DNA from: an uncultured Clostridia bacterium
Lineage (GTDB): Bacteria; Bacillota; Clostridia; Christensenellales; Aristaeellaceae
DNA length: 37,495 nucleotides
Reading direction: 5' to 3'
NCBI GenBank assembly: GCA_934636425.1
Contig: CAKUAV010000011.1
Coordinates: 1-37,495 of the forward strand
Shown: piece by piece, positions 15,760 through 23,900 of the stretch
Layout: the number at the start of each line of letters is the position of its first letter
How positions within the stretch are numbered: position 1 is the first letter of the stretch
The notes under the pieces: model-generated
The model's database searches: none
What the model was told of the DNA's origin: nothing
What the model saw: only the letters and a program-made list of their open reading frames with translations
Made by a program: the position numbers and the translations under genes

Positions 15760-16431
15760 TTGAAACGCGATGAAAAGGAAAAGCGGACAAGGAAGAAATC
15801 CTGCCGCGCGCTGGCATTTTTCACGTGCATCCCGTTCAAAGTCAAGCTGATCATCGCCGTCATTCTGATCGCGGCGCTGGCCGCCGGCAGCTTCGCCATC
15901 GGAATGAGCCGCAGCGGAGAGATCAGCAGCAGCATGACCCGCCTGAGGCTGGAGGATCTGGGCGAGTTTGCCACGCAGGCCGGCTATTTCACCACGGTGC
16001 AGACCATTTCCGACTCGGTGAAATGGTTCGGCAAGACGGTGCCCTTCACCACCAGCAAATACATATTCAGTTACAACGGCGTGGTCAAGGCGGGGCTGGA
16101 TTTTTCAAAGGTCAGCGTCGATGTAAATCTGCTGACGGCGACCATCACGGTCAGCGCCCCCGCGGTCGAAATCCTGAGCACCGAGGTTGACGAGGATTCG
16201 CTGGTCATCTACGATGAAAGCCGCAACATATTCACGCCCCTGACGCTGAACGACGTCAAGCTCTCCCGCACCGCCATGATCGACGAAATCAAAACGCAGG
16301 CCGTGAACAACAATCTGCTCGAAAACGCCCGCATGAACGCCGAGGTCTGGATTCGGCTCTTTCTGCAAACCGCTTATGATCCCAACGAGTATGCCGTCGA
16401 GTTCAAATGGCGGAACGAAAGCGCCCGATAG
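15760..16431 (+). CDS. DUF4230 membrane-anchored protein
   Basis: A 223-residue protein with a very basic N-terminus (1-17), one membrane helix (about 26-47) and an extracytoplasmic DUF4230 domain (about 60-215). The domain shows the typical pattern: an early helix (LEDLGEFATQAGYFTTVQ), a strand-rich middle (SYNGVVKAGLDFSKVSV, ITVSAPAVEILSTEVD) and a C-terminal helix with many Asn/Ala. Function is unknown. The start is taken as TTG at 15760, nine bases after AAAGGAG. The upstream in-frame ATG at 15724 overlaps the -10 box and has no ribosome-binding site. Expression is probably controlled by the divergent XRE protein. Confidence 0.85.
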   Translation: MKRDEKEKRTRKKSCRALAFFTCIPFKVKLIIAVILIAALAAGSFAIGMSRSGEISSSMTRLRLEDLGEFATQAGYFTTVQTISDSVKWFGKTVPFTTSKYIFSYNGVVKAGLDFSKVSVDVNLLTATITVSAPAVEILSTEVDEDSLVIYDESRNIFTPLTLNDVKLSRTAMIDEIKTQAVNNNLLENARMNAEVWIRLFLQTAYDPNEYAVEFKWRNESAR

Positions 16432-16436
16432 GCGCA

Positions 16437-16471
16437 ATAAGCGCCGGAATCGCTGTGATTCCGGCGCTTAT
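16437..16471. terminator. Bidirectional hairpin between converging genes
   Basis: A perfect 15-bp stem, ATAAGCGCCGGAATC with GATTCCGGCGCTTAT, and a 5-base loop. The T-runs beyond it are weak. Confidence 0.65.
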
Positions 16472-16488
16472 CGTTTATATAAGGATTA

Positions 16489-17346
16489 TCAGACAAACTC
16501 AATTTCCCGCGCGTCCCCGCAATACCCGCCGCCCGTGACATACTGCATCACGCCCGAGGGCAGGCGCGTCTCGTAATTGAAGTGCAGATGCCCCGCCAGC
16601 ACGGCCCTGATCAGCGGCTGCGCGTAGATATAGTCTATGAACGCCATTGTGTCCGCATCGGAGCGCTGCTGACGGAAGCGGTATTCGTCGTAGCCGGCCA
16701 TCAGCGCGTCGGGCGTGCCGGTCAGGTAGGCGCAGGGCTGCTTCCTGTTCGTCATCATCTCGTCGTAAAGCTGCTGCGTGTGCAGCGGATTGTGCATCAT
16801 CAGCACGATGGGCAGACCCTTTTCGATCTCCCGCTTCATGCGCGCGAGCTGATCCACGTCGAAGCGGTAATAGCCGTTGTCCAGCGCGACGAAGTTCACG
16901 CCGCCCATAACGCGGCTGTCAAAGTGCAGATCGTTCCTGAAATGGGACTGCACCAGATCGAAGCTCTTCATCTTGTAGGGCACGTCCTCGAACGCCTCGC
17001 CCACATACAGGCTGAACTCGTGATTGCCCACGGCCATGAAATAGTCGATATCCTTCAGCGTATCGCGCGCGCAGTCGAGGTTTTTATAGGACACAAAGTC
17101 GCACAGATCGCCGGTATAGAGCACGGGCAAACCGTTTTTGCGCGCATAGTCCAGCTGAAGCGCGTATTCCTCCATGGCGACGTTGCCCTCTTTTCCGTGA
17201 TTGAACGCCTCTGTGCGCTTTTCGGCCAGCCTGTTTTTGCGCTCGTCGTCGCGCGCATCGGCCAGCGCGATGTGATTGTCGCTCATGTGCAGCGCGCGAA
17301 AGGGCTTCTCCAGCCCGATTTCAATGCGCGTCTTCGTGATGGTCAT
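16489..17346 (-). CDS. Calcineurin-like metallophosphoesterase
   Basis: A 285-residue cytosolic phosphoesterase. The metal-binding motifs appear in family order: SDNH (22-25, the DxH motif), GDLCD (99-103), GNHE (127-130), MMHNP (near 204) and GHLH (near 257). A two-metal centre is therefore likely intact. Substrate is not predictable; members range from phosphodiesterases to nucleotidases. AATGAGAGAT upstream of the ATG gives a fair ribosome-binding site. It is transcribed away from the GH99-like gene, whose promoter lies in the shared 161-base gap. Confidence 0.9.
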   Translation of the reverse strand: MTITKTRIEIGLEKPFRALHMSDNHIALADARDDERKNRLAEKRTEAFNHGKEGNVAMEEYALQLDYARKNGLPVLYTGDLCDFVSYKNLDCARDTLKDIDYFMAVGNHEFSLYVGEAFEDVPYKMKSFDLVQSHFRNDLHFDSRVMGGVNFVALDNGYYRFDVDQLARMKREIEKGLPIVLMMHNPLHTQQLYDEMMTNRKQPCAYLTGTPDALMAGYDEYRFRQQRSDADTMAFIDYIYAQPLIRAVLAGHLHFNYETRLPSGVMQYVTGGGYCGDAREIEFV

Positions 17347-17431
17347 CTCTCATTCCTCCCCATGCCGTCCGTCATTCCCGGCCATTATAGCATTCGCCGC
17401 GCACCTTTGCAAGAGACGCGCAAGAAAGTCT

Positions 17432-17460
17432 TTGACAGGCGCGGTCAAAGCGCGTATAAT
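17432..17460 (+). promoter_or_regulatory. Consensus SigA promoter of the GH99-like gene
   Basis: TTGACA (17432-17437), a 17-base spacer and TATAAT (17455-17460), a full consensus match about 48 bases before the start. Confidence 0.85.
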
Positions 17461-17507
17461 AAACCCGAAATTGATCCCTTTGATCGTAAAGAGGAGGTTT
17501 TGAGCTT

Positions 17508-18578
17508 ATGAGGCTGGGCGCATATTACTGGGACGGCTGGTATGAGCCGCTGCCGCACTGGACGCAGCGTCTGATGAACGAGTTCCCGAACCGCATGCCG
17601 GTGTGGGGCTGGCTGGGCAATACGGTCAGCAACATGGAGATGCAGATCGATCTGGCCGCGGACGCGGGGCTCGAGTATTTCTCATTCGACTGGTACTATC
17701 CGCAGCATGGAAAGATCAGCGGCATGAACGACGCGGTCGACCGCTTCCTGAAGGCGAACAACCGCAGCCGCATGAGCTTCTGCCTGCTCATCGCCAACCA
17801 CGACGGCGGCCGCATATTCCGCGACAAGTGGGAGGACTTCTGCCGCATGATACTGCCCTATCTGACCGCGCCCGAGGCGCTGAAAGTGGACGGCAGGCCG
17901 GTCGTCATGATATTCGCGCCTGAAAACCTCGCACCCGATCTGGGCGGCCATGAGGAATGCCGCAAATGCGTCGCCCATCTCAACGATCTGGCGCGCGAAA
18001 ACGGCCTGCCCGGCGTGTATCTGGTGGCGGCCTGCCACATACTGCCCGTCGAGGAGGAGACGCTCGAGCCCTCCCGCAATCCCGCCCGGTGGGACGAATA
18101 CTGCCGCGACATGGAGGATATGGGCTTCGACGCGCTCTCCGGCTACAACTATCACCGGCTGAACCTCAAAAAGGGCGATTTCGACAACCTGATCTATCCC
18201 TTCGAGCAGCTCAGCGCCGATTACGCCTACTGCTGGGATATGTTCGCCGCCCACAGCCGCGTCAAATACCTGCCCTGCCTCAACGGCGGCTGGGACTGCC
18301 GCCCGTGGGAGGAAACCGACAGAAGCGCCTACAGGGGACTGGGCGCCACCCCCAGCTGCTATTCGCCCGACCGCACGCCCTACACGCAGTATAAGCACGT
18401 GAAAGAGGCCGGCGCATGGATGAAGGCGCACGCGGACAGAGTGTGCGGCGATCTGGCCATTATATACGCCTGGAACGAGAACGGCGAGGGCGGCTTCATC
18501 GAGCCGACCGTCGGCAGCGGCGATACCATCCTCAAGGCCGTCGGCCGCGCCGTGCGCGAGACGAACGAAAATCGATAA
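17508..18578 (+). CDS. Glycoside hydrolase family 99-like (WbsX-type) protein
   Basis: A 356-residue protein with the N-terminal signature of the WbsX/GH99-like group: MRLGAYYWDGWYEPL, then MQIDLAADAGLEYFSFDWYYP, where a strand of the TIM barrel ends in aromatic residues. Later blocks are DGRPVVMIFAPENL, CLNGGWDCRPW and YAWNENGEGGFIEP, the last carrying the acidic residues usually seen at the barrel's C-terminal face. Members act on mannose-rich glycans or occur in polysaccharide loci, but activity here is unproven. No signal peptide is visible, so it should be cytosolic. AAGAGGAGG precedes the ATG. A hairpin follows the stop codon. Confidence 0.85.
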   Translation: MRLGAYYWDGWYEPLPHWTQRLMNEFPNRMPVWGWLGNTVSNMEMQIDLAADAGLEYFSFDWYYPQHGKISGMNDAVDRFLKANNRSRMSFCLLIANHDGGRIFRDKWEDFCRMILPYLTAPEALKVDGRPVVMIFAPENLAPDLGGHEECRKCVAHLNDLARENGLPGVYLVAACHILPVEEETLEPSRNPARWDEYCRDMEDMGFDALSGYNYHRLNLKKGDFDNLIYPFEQLSADYAYCWDMFAAHSRVKYLPCLNGGWDCRPWEETDRSAYRGLGATPSCYSPDRTPYTQYKHVKEAGAWMKAHADRVCGDLAIIYAWNENGEGGFIEPTVGSGDTILKAVGRAVRETNENR

Positions 18579-18585
18579 AATCAAT

Positions 18586-18618
18586 CGGCAGGCCTCCCAA
18601 TCATGCGGAGGCCTGCCG
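18586..18618 (+). terminator. Hairpin after the GH99-like gene (no T-run)
   Basis: A perfect 12-bp stem, CGGCAGGCCTCC with GGAGGCCTGCCG, nine-base loop and no following T-run. Confidence 0.5.
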
Positions 18619-19184
18619 CCTCTGCAAAAGGCGAGCCTGAGCGCGCAAAGCGGACAGTCTCAAGGCGCGCCTTCAGACGTCCATTTCCCGCGCCGCGAAA
18701 AGAGCGCCCCTATAGAACAACGTTCCGCCGCTTTCCGCAGAAAGCTCACTCCCCTCAAGATTCCGTGAAAAAAACAAAATCGCGCCCTCTTGCGGTCGTC
18801 TAAAAGAAGCGATTCATTGCGGAAATCTGTAAAAGCGCCCATCCGGAGCGCCGCGCATTCCATGGATCTGCCATGCGAAGCCGGACAGGGCGCATGACGG
18901 CCTTTCCGCTCCGCCGTTCGCATCGCTCCCCAGCGTTTCGCGGCGCGTCGCAAAAAAACGGCGCGGCGCCGCGGTTTCACGACGGAACGCGTTTCAAAGA
19001 GCGGAGCCCGCGCGGATTTCCCGCGCTGGTCAGCCTCGCTCGAAGGCCTCTTTCAAATGGCGCTTATGCACACTAAAAACGAGTCCCAATAAAGGCTTTC
19101 AGGCCTGAAAACAGCGCTGCAAACGCCGAGAGCGGATTCGGCAAGAAAAGCATCTGAAAAAAAACGCCTCAAGGAGGATCGCCC
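18619..19184. other. Non-coding stretch with an R2 core and a palindrome
   Basis: No believable gene is seen. The longest open frame (minus, 18660-18980) has no ribosome-binding site and an Arg/Ala-biased composition typical of shadow frames. The inverted R2 core GATTCATTGCGGAAATC is at 18811-18827. A perfect 14-base palindrome, TTTCAGGCCTGAAA, is at 19097-19110, about 75 bases upstream of the heparinase-like gene, and could be an operator. I found no convincing promoter. Confidence 0.5.
18811..18827 (-). repeat. R2 repeat core, copy c (inverted)
   Basis: An exact 17-base reverse-complement match to 6914-6930. The flanking 60 bases are only loosely alike. Confidence 0.5.
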
Positions 19185-20867
19185 ATGTTCCATCTCTTCG
19201 ACACGCGTCTTCCCGACACGCCCCGAACCCGGCGGGAAATCGAAAACATTCGCGCCAATATCGCGCCGCTTACCGGCACGCCCATAGCGCCCTTTGACGA
19301 AGAGGCGTTTCGCCTGTTCTACAAAACCGGCAGCCGCGTCGAATACGAGGCCGTCTATTTCGAGACGCGCCGCCGGCTGTGCGCCTATGCCGCGCTGGCG
19401 CTGTGGGAGGACGATCCCGCGTGGATCGCCGAGCTTGAGCGCGCGCTCTCCGCGCTGCTGGCCGAGCCGACATGGGCGCTGCCCGCGCACGTCGCCGAGG
19501 ACGCGGATGAAAAGACGCGCCGCGAGACGCTCGATCTCTTCGCCTGTGAGAGCGCCGAGGCCGTCGCCGAGATGCTCTCCCTGCTGGGCGAGCGGCTCGA
19601 TCCCGCGCTGAGGAACAGCCTGCACGCCGCCCTCGAGGAGCGCGTCGCGCGGCCTTATCTGGCGGCGCGCCGCCGCTGGGGCAAGGGCAACTGGTCGGCC
19701 GTGTGCGCGGGCTGTATCGCCATGGTGTTCATGTACGAGTTCCCCGAGCTTTTCGACGAGGCGCTGCCCTCTCTGCGCCGCTCTCTTGACGATTTTCTCT
19801 CGAGCTACAATGAGGACGGCTGCTGTCTCGAGGGGCCGCTCTACTGGGAATACGGCTTCGGCTATTTCGTCTATGCCGCCGATATGCTGCGCGCCTTTAC
19901 GCACGGAAAGCTCGATCTCTTCGCCGATCCCAAGGTGCGCGCCATCGCCTCGTTCGGGCAGGATATGTTTCTCGACGGGCGGCACGTCATACCGCTGGCC
20001 GACGCGCCGCACGCGCTCACCGTCCACATCGGCCTCATGCACCGGCTGAGCCGCGAATACGCTCTGGGCGGCTTCCCCTCGGGCGACGCCTGCGCGTTTG
20101 GCCGGGACGTGCGCTTCCGCTTCGCGCCCTTCATCCGCGATTTCTACTGGTACGATCCCGACGCGGATCACGCCGCCGCGCAGCGTCCGCCCGTATCGTT
20201 CTATCGCGCGTCAGGCTGGTTCATCGCGCGCCGGGGCGGCTACAGCGCCGTGTTCAAGGGCGGCCATAACGCCGAGCCGCACAACCACAACGATCTGGGC
20301 GGCCTGCTGCTCTTCTCGCAGGGGCGGTTCATACTGGACGATCCCGGCTGGCCGGAATACACGCGCGATTACTTCGGGCCGCGCCGCTATGAGGACTTCA
20401 TCTGCGCCTCCTCGGCCGGCCACAGCGTGCCCATCGTAAACGGGCAGCGTCAGTCGCCCGGCGAGGACAGGCGCGCGCAGCTGCTGACCAGCGCGAAAAA
20501 CGAGATCGCCTGCGCGCTTTCCAGCGCCTACGACGTGCCGGCGCTCTCGCTCATGCGCATCGTGCGCTTCGACGACGCGGGCGTTACGCTGATCGACCGC
20601 GTGAAGAACGCCGAGACATTCGTCGAGCGCTTTGTGACGCGCATAAAGCCCCAGCCGCTCGAAAACGCCGTGCAGATCGGTACGTGGCGCGTGACGAGCG
20701 CTTTTCCCGCGCGCATCGGCGTGCAGACCGCACAGTATGCGCCGCGCTTTCGGGGCTTCGCGACCGGCGAGAGCGAGGACAGCGAGATCGAGACGCTCTA
20801 TCAGATCGATTTCACGCCCGAAACGCCGAACGGCGCGTTCCGCTTCCGCATCGAAAGGCACGATTAG
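19185..20867 (+). CDS. Heparinase II/III-family polysaccharide lyase-like protein
   Basis: A 560-residue protein with an alpha-helical N-terminal half (about 1-300), where family members form an alpha/alpha toroid, including NWSAVCAGCIAMVFM (about 166-180). The heparinase II/III C-terminal beta domain starts near residue 340. The signature KGGHNAEPHNHNDLGGLLLF (about 359-378) contains the metal- and substrate-site His residues, followed by GRFILDDPGWPEYTRDYF. Related enzymes eliminate uronic-acid-containing glycans. No signal peptide is present, which suggests action on imported oligosaccharides. AAGGAGGAT precedes the ATG. The terminator at 20945-20981 lies between this gene and the converging carB fusion. 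Confidence 0.9.
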   Translation: MFHLFDTRLPDTPRTRREIENIRANIAPLTGTPIAPFDEEAFRLFYKTGSRVEYEAVYFETRRRLCAYAALALWEDDPAWIAELERALSALLAEPTWALPAHVAEDADEKTRRETLDLFACESAEAVAEMLSLLGERLDPALRNSLHAALEERVARPYLAARRRWGKGNWSAVCAGCIAMVFMYEFPELFDEALPSLRRSLDDFLSSYNEDGCCLEGPLYWEYGFGYFVYAADMLRAFTHGKLDLFADPKVRAIASFGQDMFLDGRHVIPLADAPHALTVHIGLMHRLSREYALGGFPSGDACAFGRDVRFRFAPFIRDFYWYDPDADHAAAQRPPVSFYRASGWFIARRGGYSAVFKGGHNAEPHNHNDLGGLLLFSQGRFILDDPGWPEYTRDYFGPRRYEDFICASSAGHSVPIVNGQRQSPGEDRRAQLLTSAKNEIACALSSAYDVPALSLMRIVRFDDAGVTLIDRVKNAETFVERFVTRIKPQPLENAVQIGTWRVTSAFPARIGVQTAQYAPRFRGFATGESEDSEIETLYQIDFTPETPNGAFRFRIERHD

Positions 20868-20885
20868 CGCTCTTCACGTCAGGCC

Positions 20886-20937
20886 GTGAACCGCGCCGCC
20901 GCTTTGGCTTGCTCCCCCCGGATTTTCGAGATGAATC
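20886..20937 (+). repeat. R2 dispersed repeat, copy d
   Basis: It aligns with 35896-35943 (GCGCCGCCGCTT, GGCTTGC, then CGGATTT) and ends in GATTTTCGAGATGAATC, a 14-of-17 match to the core at 6914-6930. Confidence 0.5.
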
Positions 20938-20981
20938 ACAAAAAGCGCCGCGTTCCGAAAAAAGCTCTCGGAACGCGGCGC
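20938..20981 (-). terminator. Terminator of the carA / carB-dapF operon
   Basis: A perfect 14-bp stem, GCGCCGCGTTCCGA with TCGGAACGCGGCGC, followed on the minus strand by TTTT. It lies shortly past the fusion gene's stop codon. Confidence 0.85.
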
Positions 20982-20999
20982 ACGTTTGTTATGGACGCT

Positions 21000-23900
21000 T
21001 TAGTATTCCAGCTCGCCCTCGTAGACCAGCGCCGCGCTGCCGGTCAGCACGACGTGGTCGCCGGTGTAGTTGACGATCAGATCGCCGCCGCGGGTGTTGA
21101 CGGTCACGTCCACATTCTTCTTGCACAGGCCGTTTTCGACCGCCGCCACGACCGCCGCGCACGCGCCCGTGCCGCAGGCCAGCGTCTCGCCGTTGCCGCG
21201 CTCATAGCAGCGCATCTTGATGGTCATGGGGTTGACCACGCGTATGAACTCGGTGTTGACGCGCTCGGGGAATATCGGCGCGTTTTCAAACAGCGGGCCG
21301 ATTTCCTCCAGATCGAGCTGCTCTATGTGCTCTGTGAACACGACGCAGTGCGGATTGCCGGTCGAGACGCAGGTGACGGCGTATTTGCGGCCGCCGATCT
21401 CCACGCGCTGATTGACCACGCGCTCGCAGGGCAGCGTGCAGGGCACGTCCTTCGCTCTGAGCGACACCGCGCCCATGTCGACCGAGGCCGAGCTGACCTT
21501 GCCAAAGCGCGTGTACAGCGTCACGGTCTTTACGCCGCTGGCCGTCTCGATGGTCACGCGCATCCGGTTGACCAGGCCGTTGTCGTAGATGAACTTGGCC
21601 ACGCAGCGTATGCTGTTGCCGGCCATGAGGCCTTCTGATCCGTCGCGGTTGAATATGCGCATCTTCGCGTCGGCCACCTCGCTGCGCTCGATCAGCACAA
21701 GGCCGTCCGCGCCCACGCCGTAATGCCGGTCGCACAGCGACACGCTCAGCGCCTCCGGGCAGGTGATCGAGGAATCGTAGTTGTTGATGTAGATGTAGTC
21801 GCTGCCCGAGCCCTGCATCTTGGAGAAGCGCAGCTTCTGGCGGCTGGCGCGCAGGTGGTTGATGTCCACCAGCTCGGTGTTGGACTGGTTGTAGCGGCTG
21901 GCGATGATGTCTGCCAGCGCGTTGGCGGTGTCCAGCGATGTGAAGCACGCCACGCCCAGCAGCACCGCCTTGCGATGCAGCGCGATGTAATCGTCGATCG
22001 TGTCGTCGCGCAGCGCGCCGGTGTAGATCACATAGTTGATCTGGCCGCTCTCGAGCAGCGAATAGATCGCGTCGCTCTCGCCCAGCGTGGGCACGGTTTC
22101 GACCGCCGTTCCCAGCGCGGACACGGCGCGCGCCGTATCGGGCGTGGCGTACAGCCGGCAGCCCAGATCGCTCAGCTTGCGCGCCAGAGCGATGATCTCG
22201 TCGTTGTCGTATGCGTCGACAGAGAGCAGCACGCCGATTTCCTCGCCGGGCTTGGGCATCTTGATGCCCGAGCTGGTCAGGCCCTTGAACAGCGCCTCGC
22301 TGATGTTCTCGGCCAGACCCAGCACCTCGCCGGTCGATTTCATCTCCGGCCCCAGATAGGCGTTCGCGTCGGTCAGCTTTTCAAACGAGAACACGGGCAC
22401 CTTGACGGCGCAGTAGGGCGGCGTCTTGTAAAGGCCGGTGCCGTAGCCCAGATCGCGCAGCTTCTCGCCCAGCATGACGCGGGAGGCCACGTCCACCATG
22501 GGCACGCCGGTCACCTTGCTGATGTAGGGAATGGTGCGCGAGGCGCGGGGATTGACCTCGATGACGTACAGTTCGCCCTCCCAGATCAGATACTGTATGT
22601 TGACCAGACCCTTCGTGCCCAGCGCCAGCGCGAGGTTTTCGGAGCTTTCGCAGATGGTCTTGAGCATGCGGTCGTTGAGGTTATAGGGCGGATAGACGGC
22701 GATCGAGTCGCCGCTGTGTATGCCGGCGCGCTCGACGTGCTCCATAACGCCGGGGATCAGCACGTCCTGGCCGTCGGAGATCACGTCCACCTCCAGCTCC
22801 ACGCCGGGCATGTACTTGTCGATCAGCACCGGGTTGTCAATGCCGCCGGAGAGTATGCGCGTCATATAGCGCACCACGTCGGCCTCTTCGTTGGCGATTG
22901 TCATGTTCTGGCCGCCGATGACATAGCTGGGTCTGAGCAGCACGGGATAGCCCAGCGTTCTGGCCGCGTCCCTGGCCTCCTCCATTGTGCGCACGCCCAT
23001 GCCCTTGGGGCGGCGGATGGAGAACTTCTCCAGCAGCGCGTCGAAGCGCTCGCGGTCCTCGGCCACGTCTATGCTCTCCGCCGACGTGCCCAGTATGCGC
23101 ACGCCCTGCCTGTCGAGGAAGCCGGTCAGCTTTATGGCGGTCTGCCCGCCGAACGCCACGACCACGCCCACCGGCTTTTCCACATCGATGATGCGCATGA
23201 CGTCCTCTTCGGTCAGCGGCTCGAAGTACAGCCGGTCGGCGGTGTCGTAGTCGGTGGAGACCGTCTCGGGATTGTTGTTGACGATCACCACGTCGTAGCC
23301 CATCTCCTTGAGCGTCCAGACGCAGTGAACGGAGGAATAGTCGAACTCTATGCCCTGCCCGATGCGGATCGGGCCGCTGCCCAGCACCATGACGATGGGC
23401 TTGCCGGAGCGCGGGAAGGCGCGCGATTCGCAGTCGCTGTCGAATGTCGAATAGAAATACGGCGTTTCGGCGGCGAATTCCGCGGCGCAGGTGTCGACCA
23501 TCTTGTAGACGGAGGGCACGTTCGGCAGCGCCTTCGCGCCGCTGATGCGCCTGATCGCCGCGTCGGGATAGCCCATTTTCTTGGCGCGGATATACTTTTC
23601 GTCGCTCAGGCCTTCGGAGAGCTCTTTCTCAAAGTCGGCCAGCTTCTTGAGCTTGCTGAGGAACCACCTGTCCACCTTGGTCACGTCGTGTATGAAGTCC
23701 ACGCTCACGCCCTTCTTGAGCGCCTCGAACATTGTGAACAGCCGGTTGTCGTCCACCTGCTCCAGCCGCTTTTCGACCGGCACATCGCCGTAATAGGGGC
23801 GGTTGAGCGTGTCCAGCTTGATCTCCGCGCCGCGCACGGCCTTCATGATGGCCATTTCGAACGTCGGCGCGATGGCCATGACCTCGCCGGTGGCCTTCAT

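Noticed and set aside
18660..18980. A 106-codon minus-strand open frame in the gap before the heparinase-like gene
   Set aside because: No ribosome-binding site or promoter, Arg-rich shadow composition, and it runs through an R2 core.
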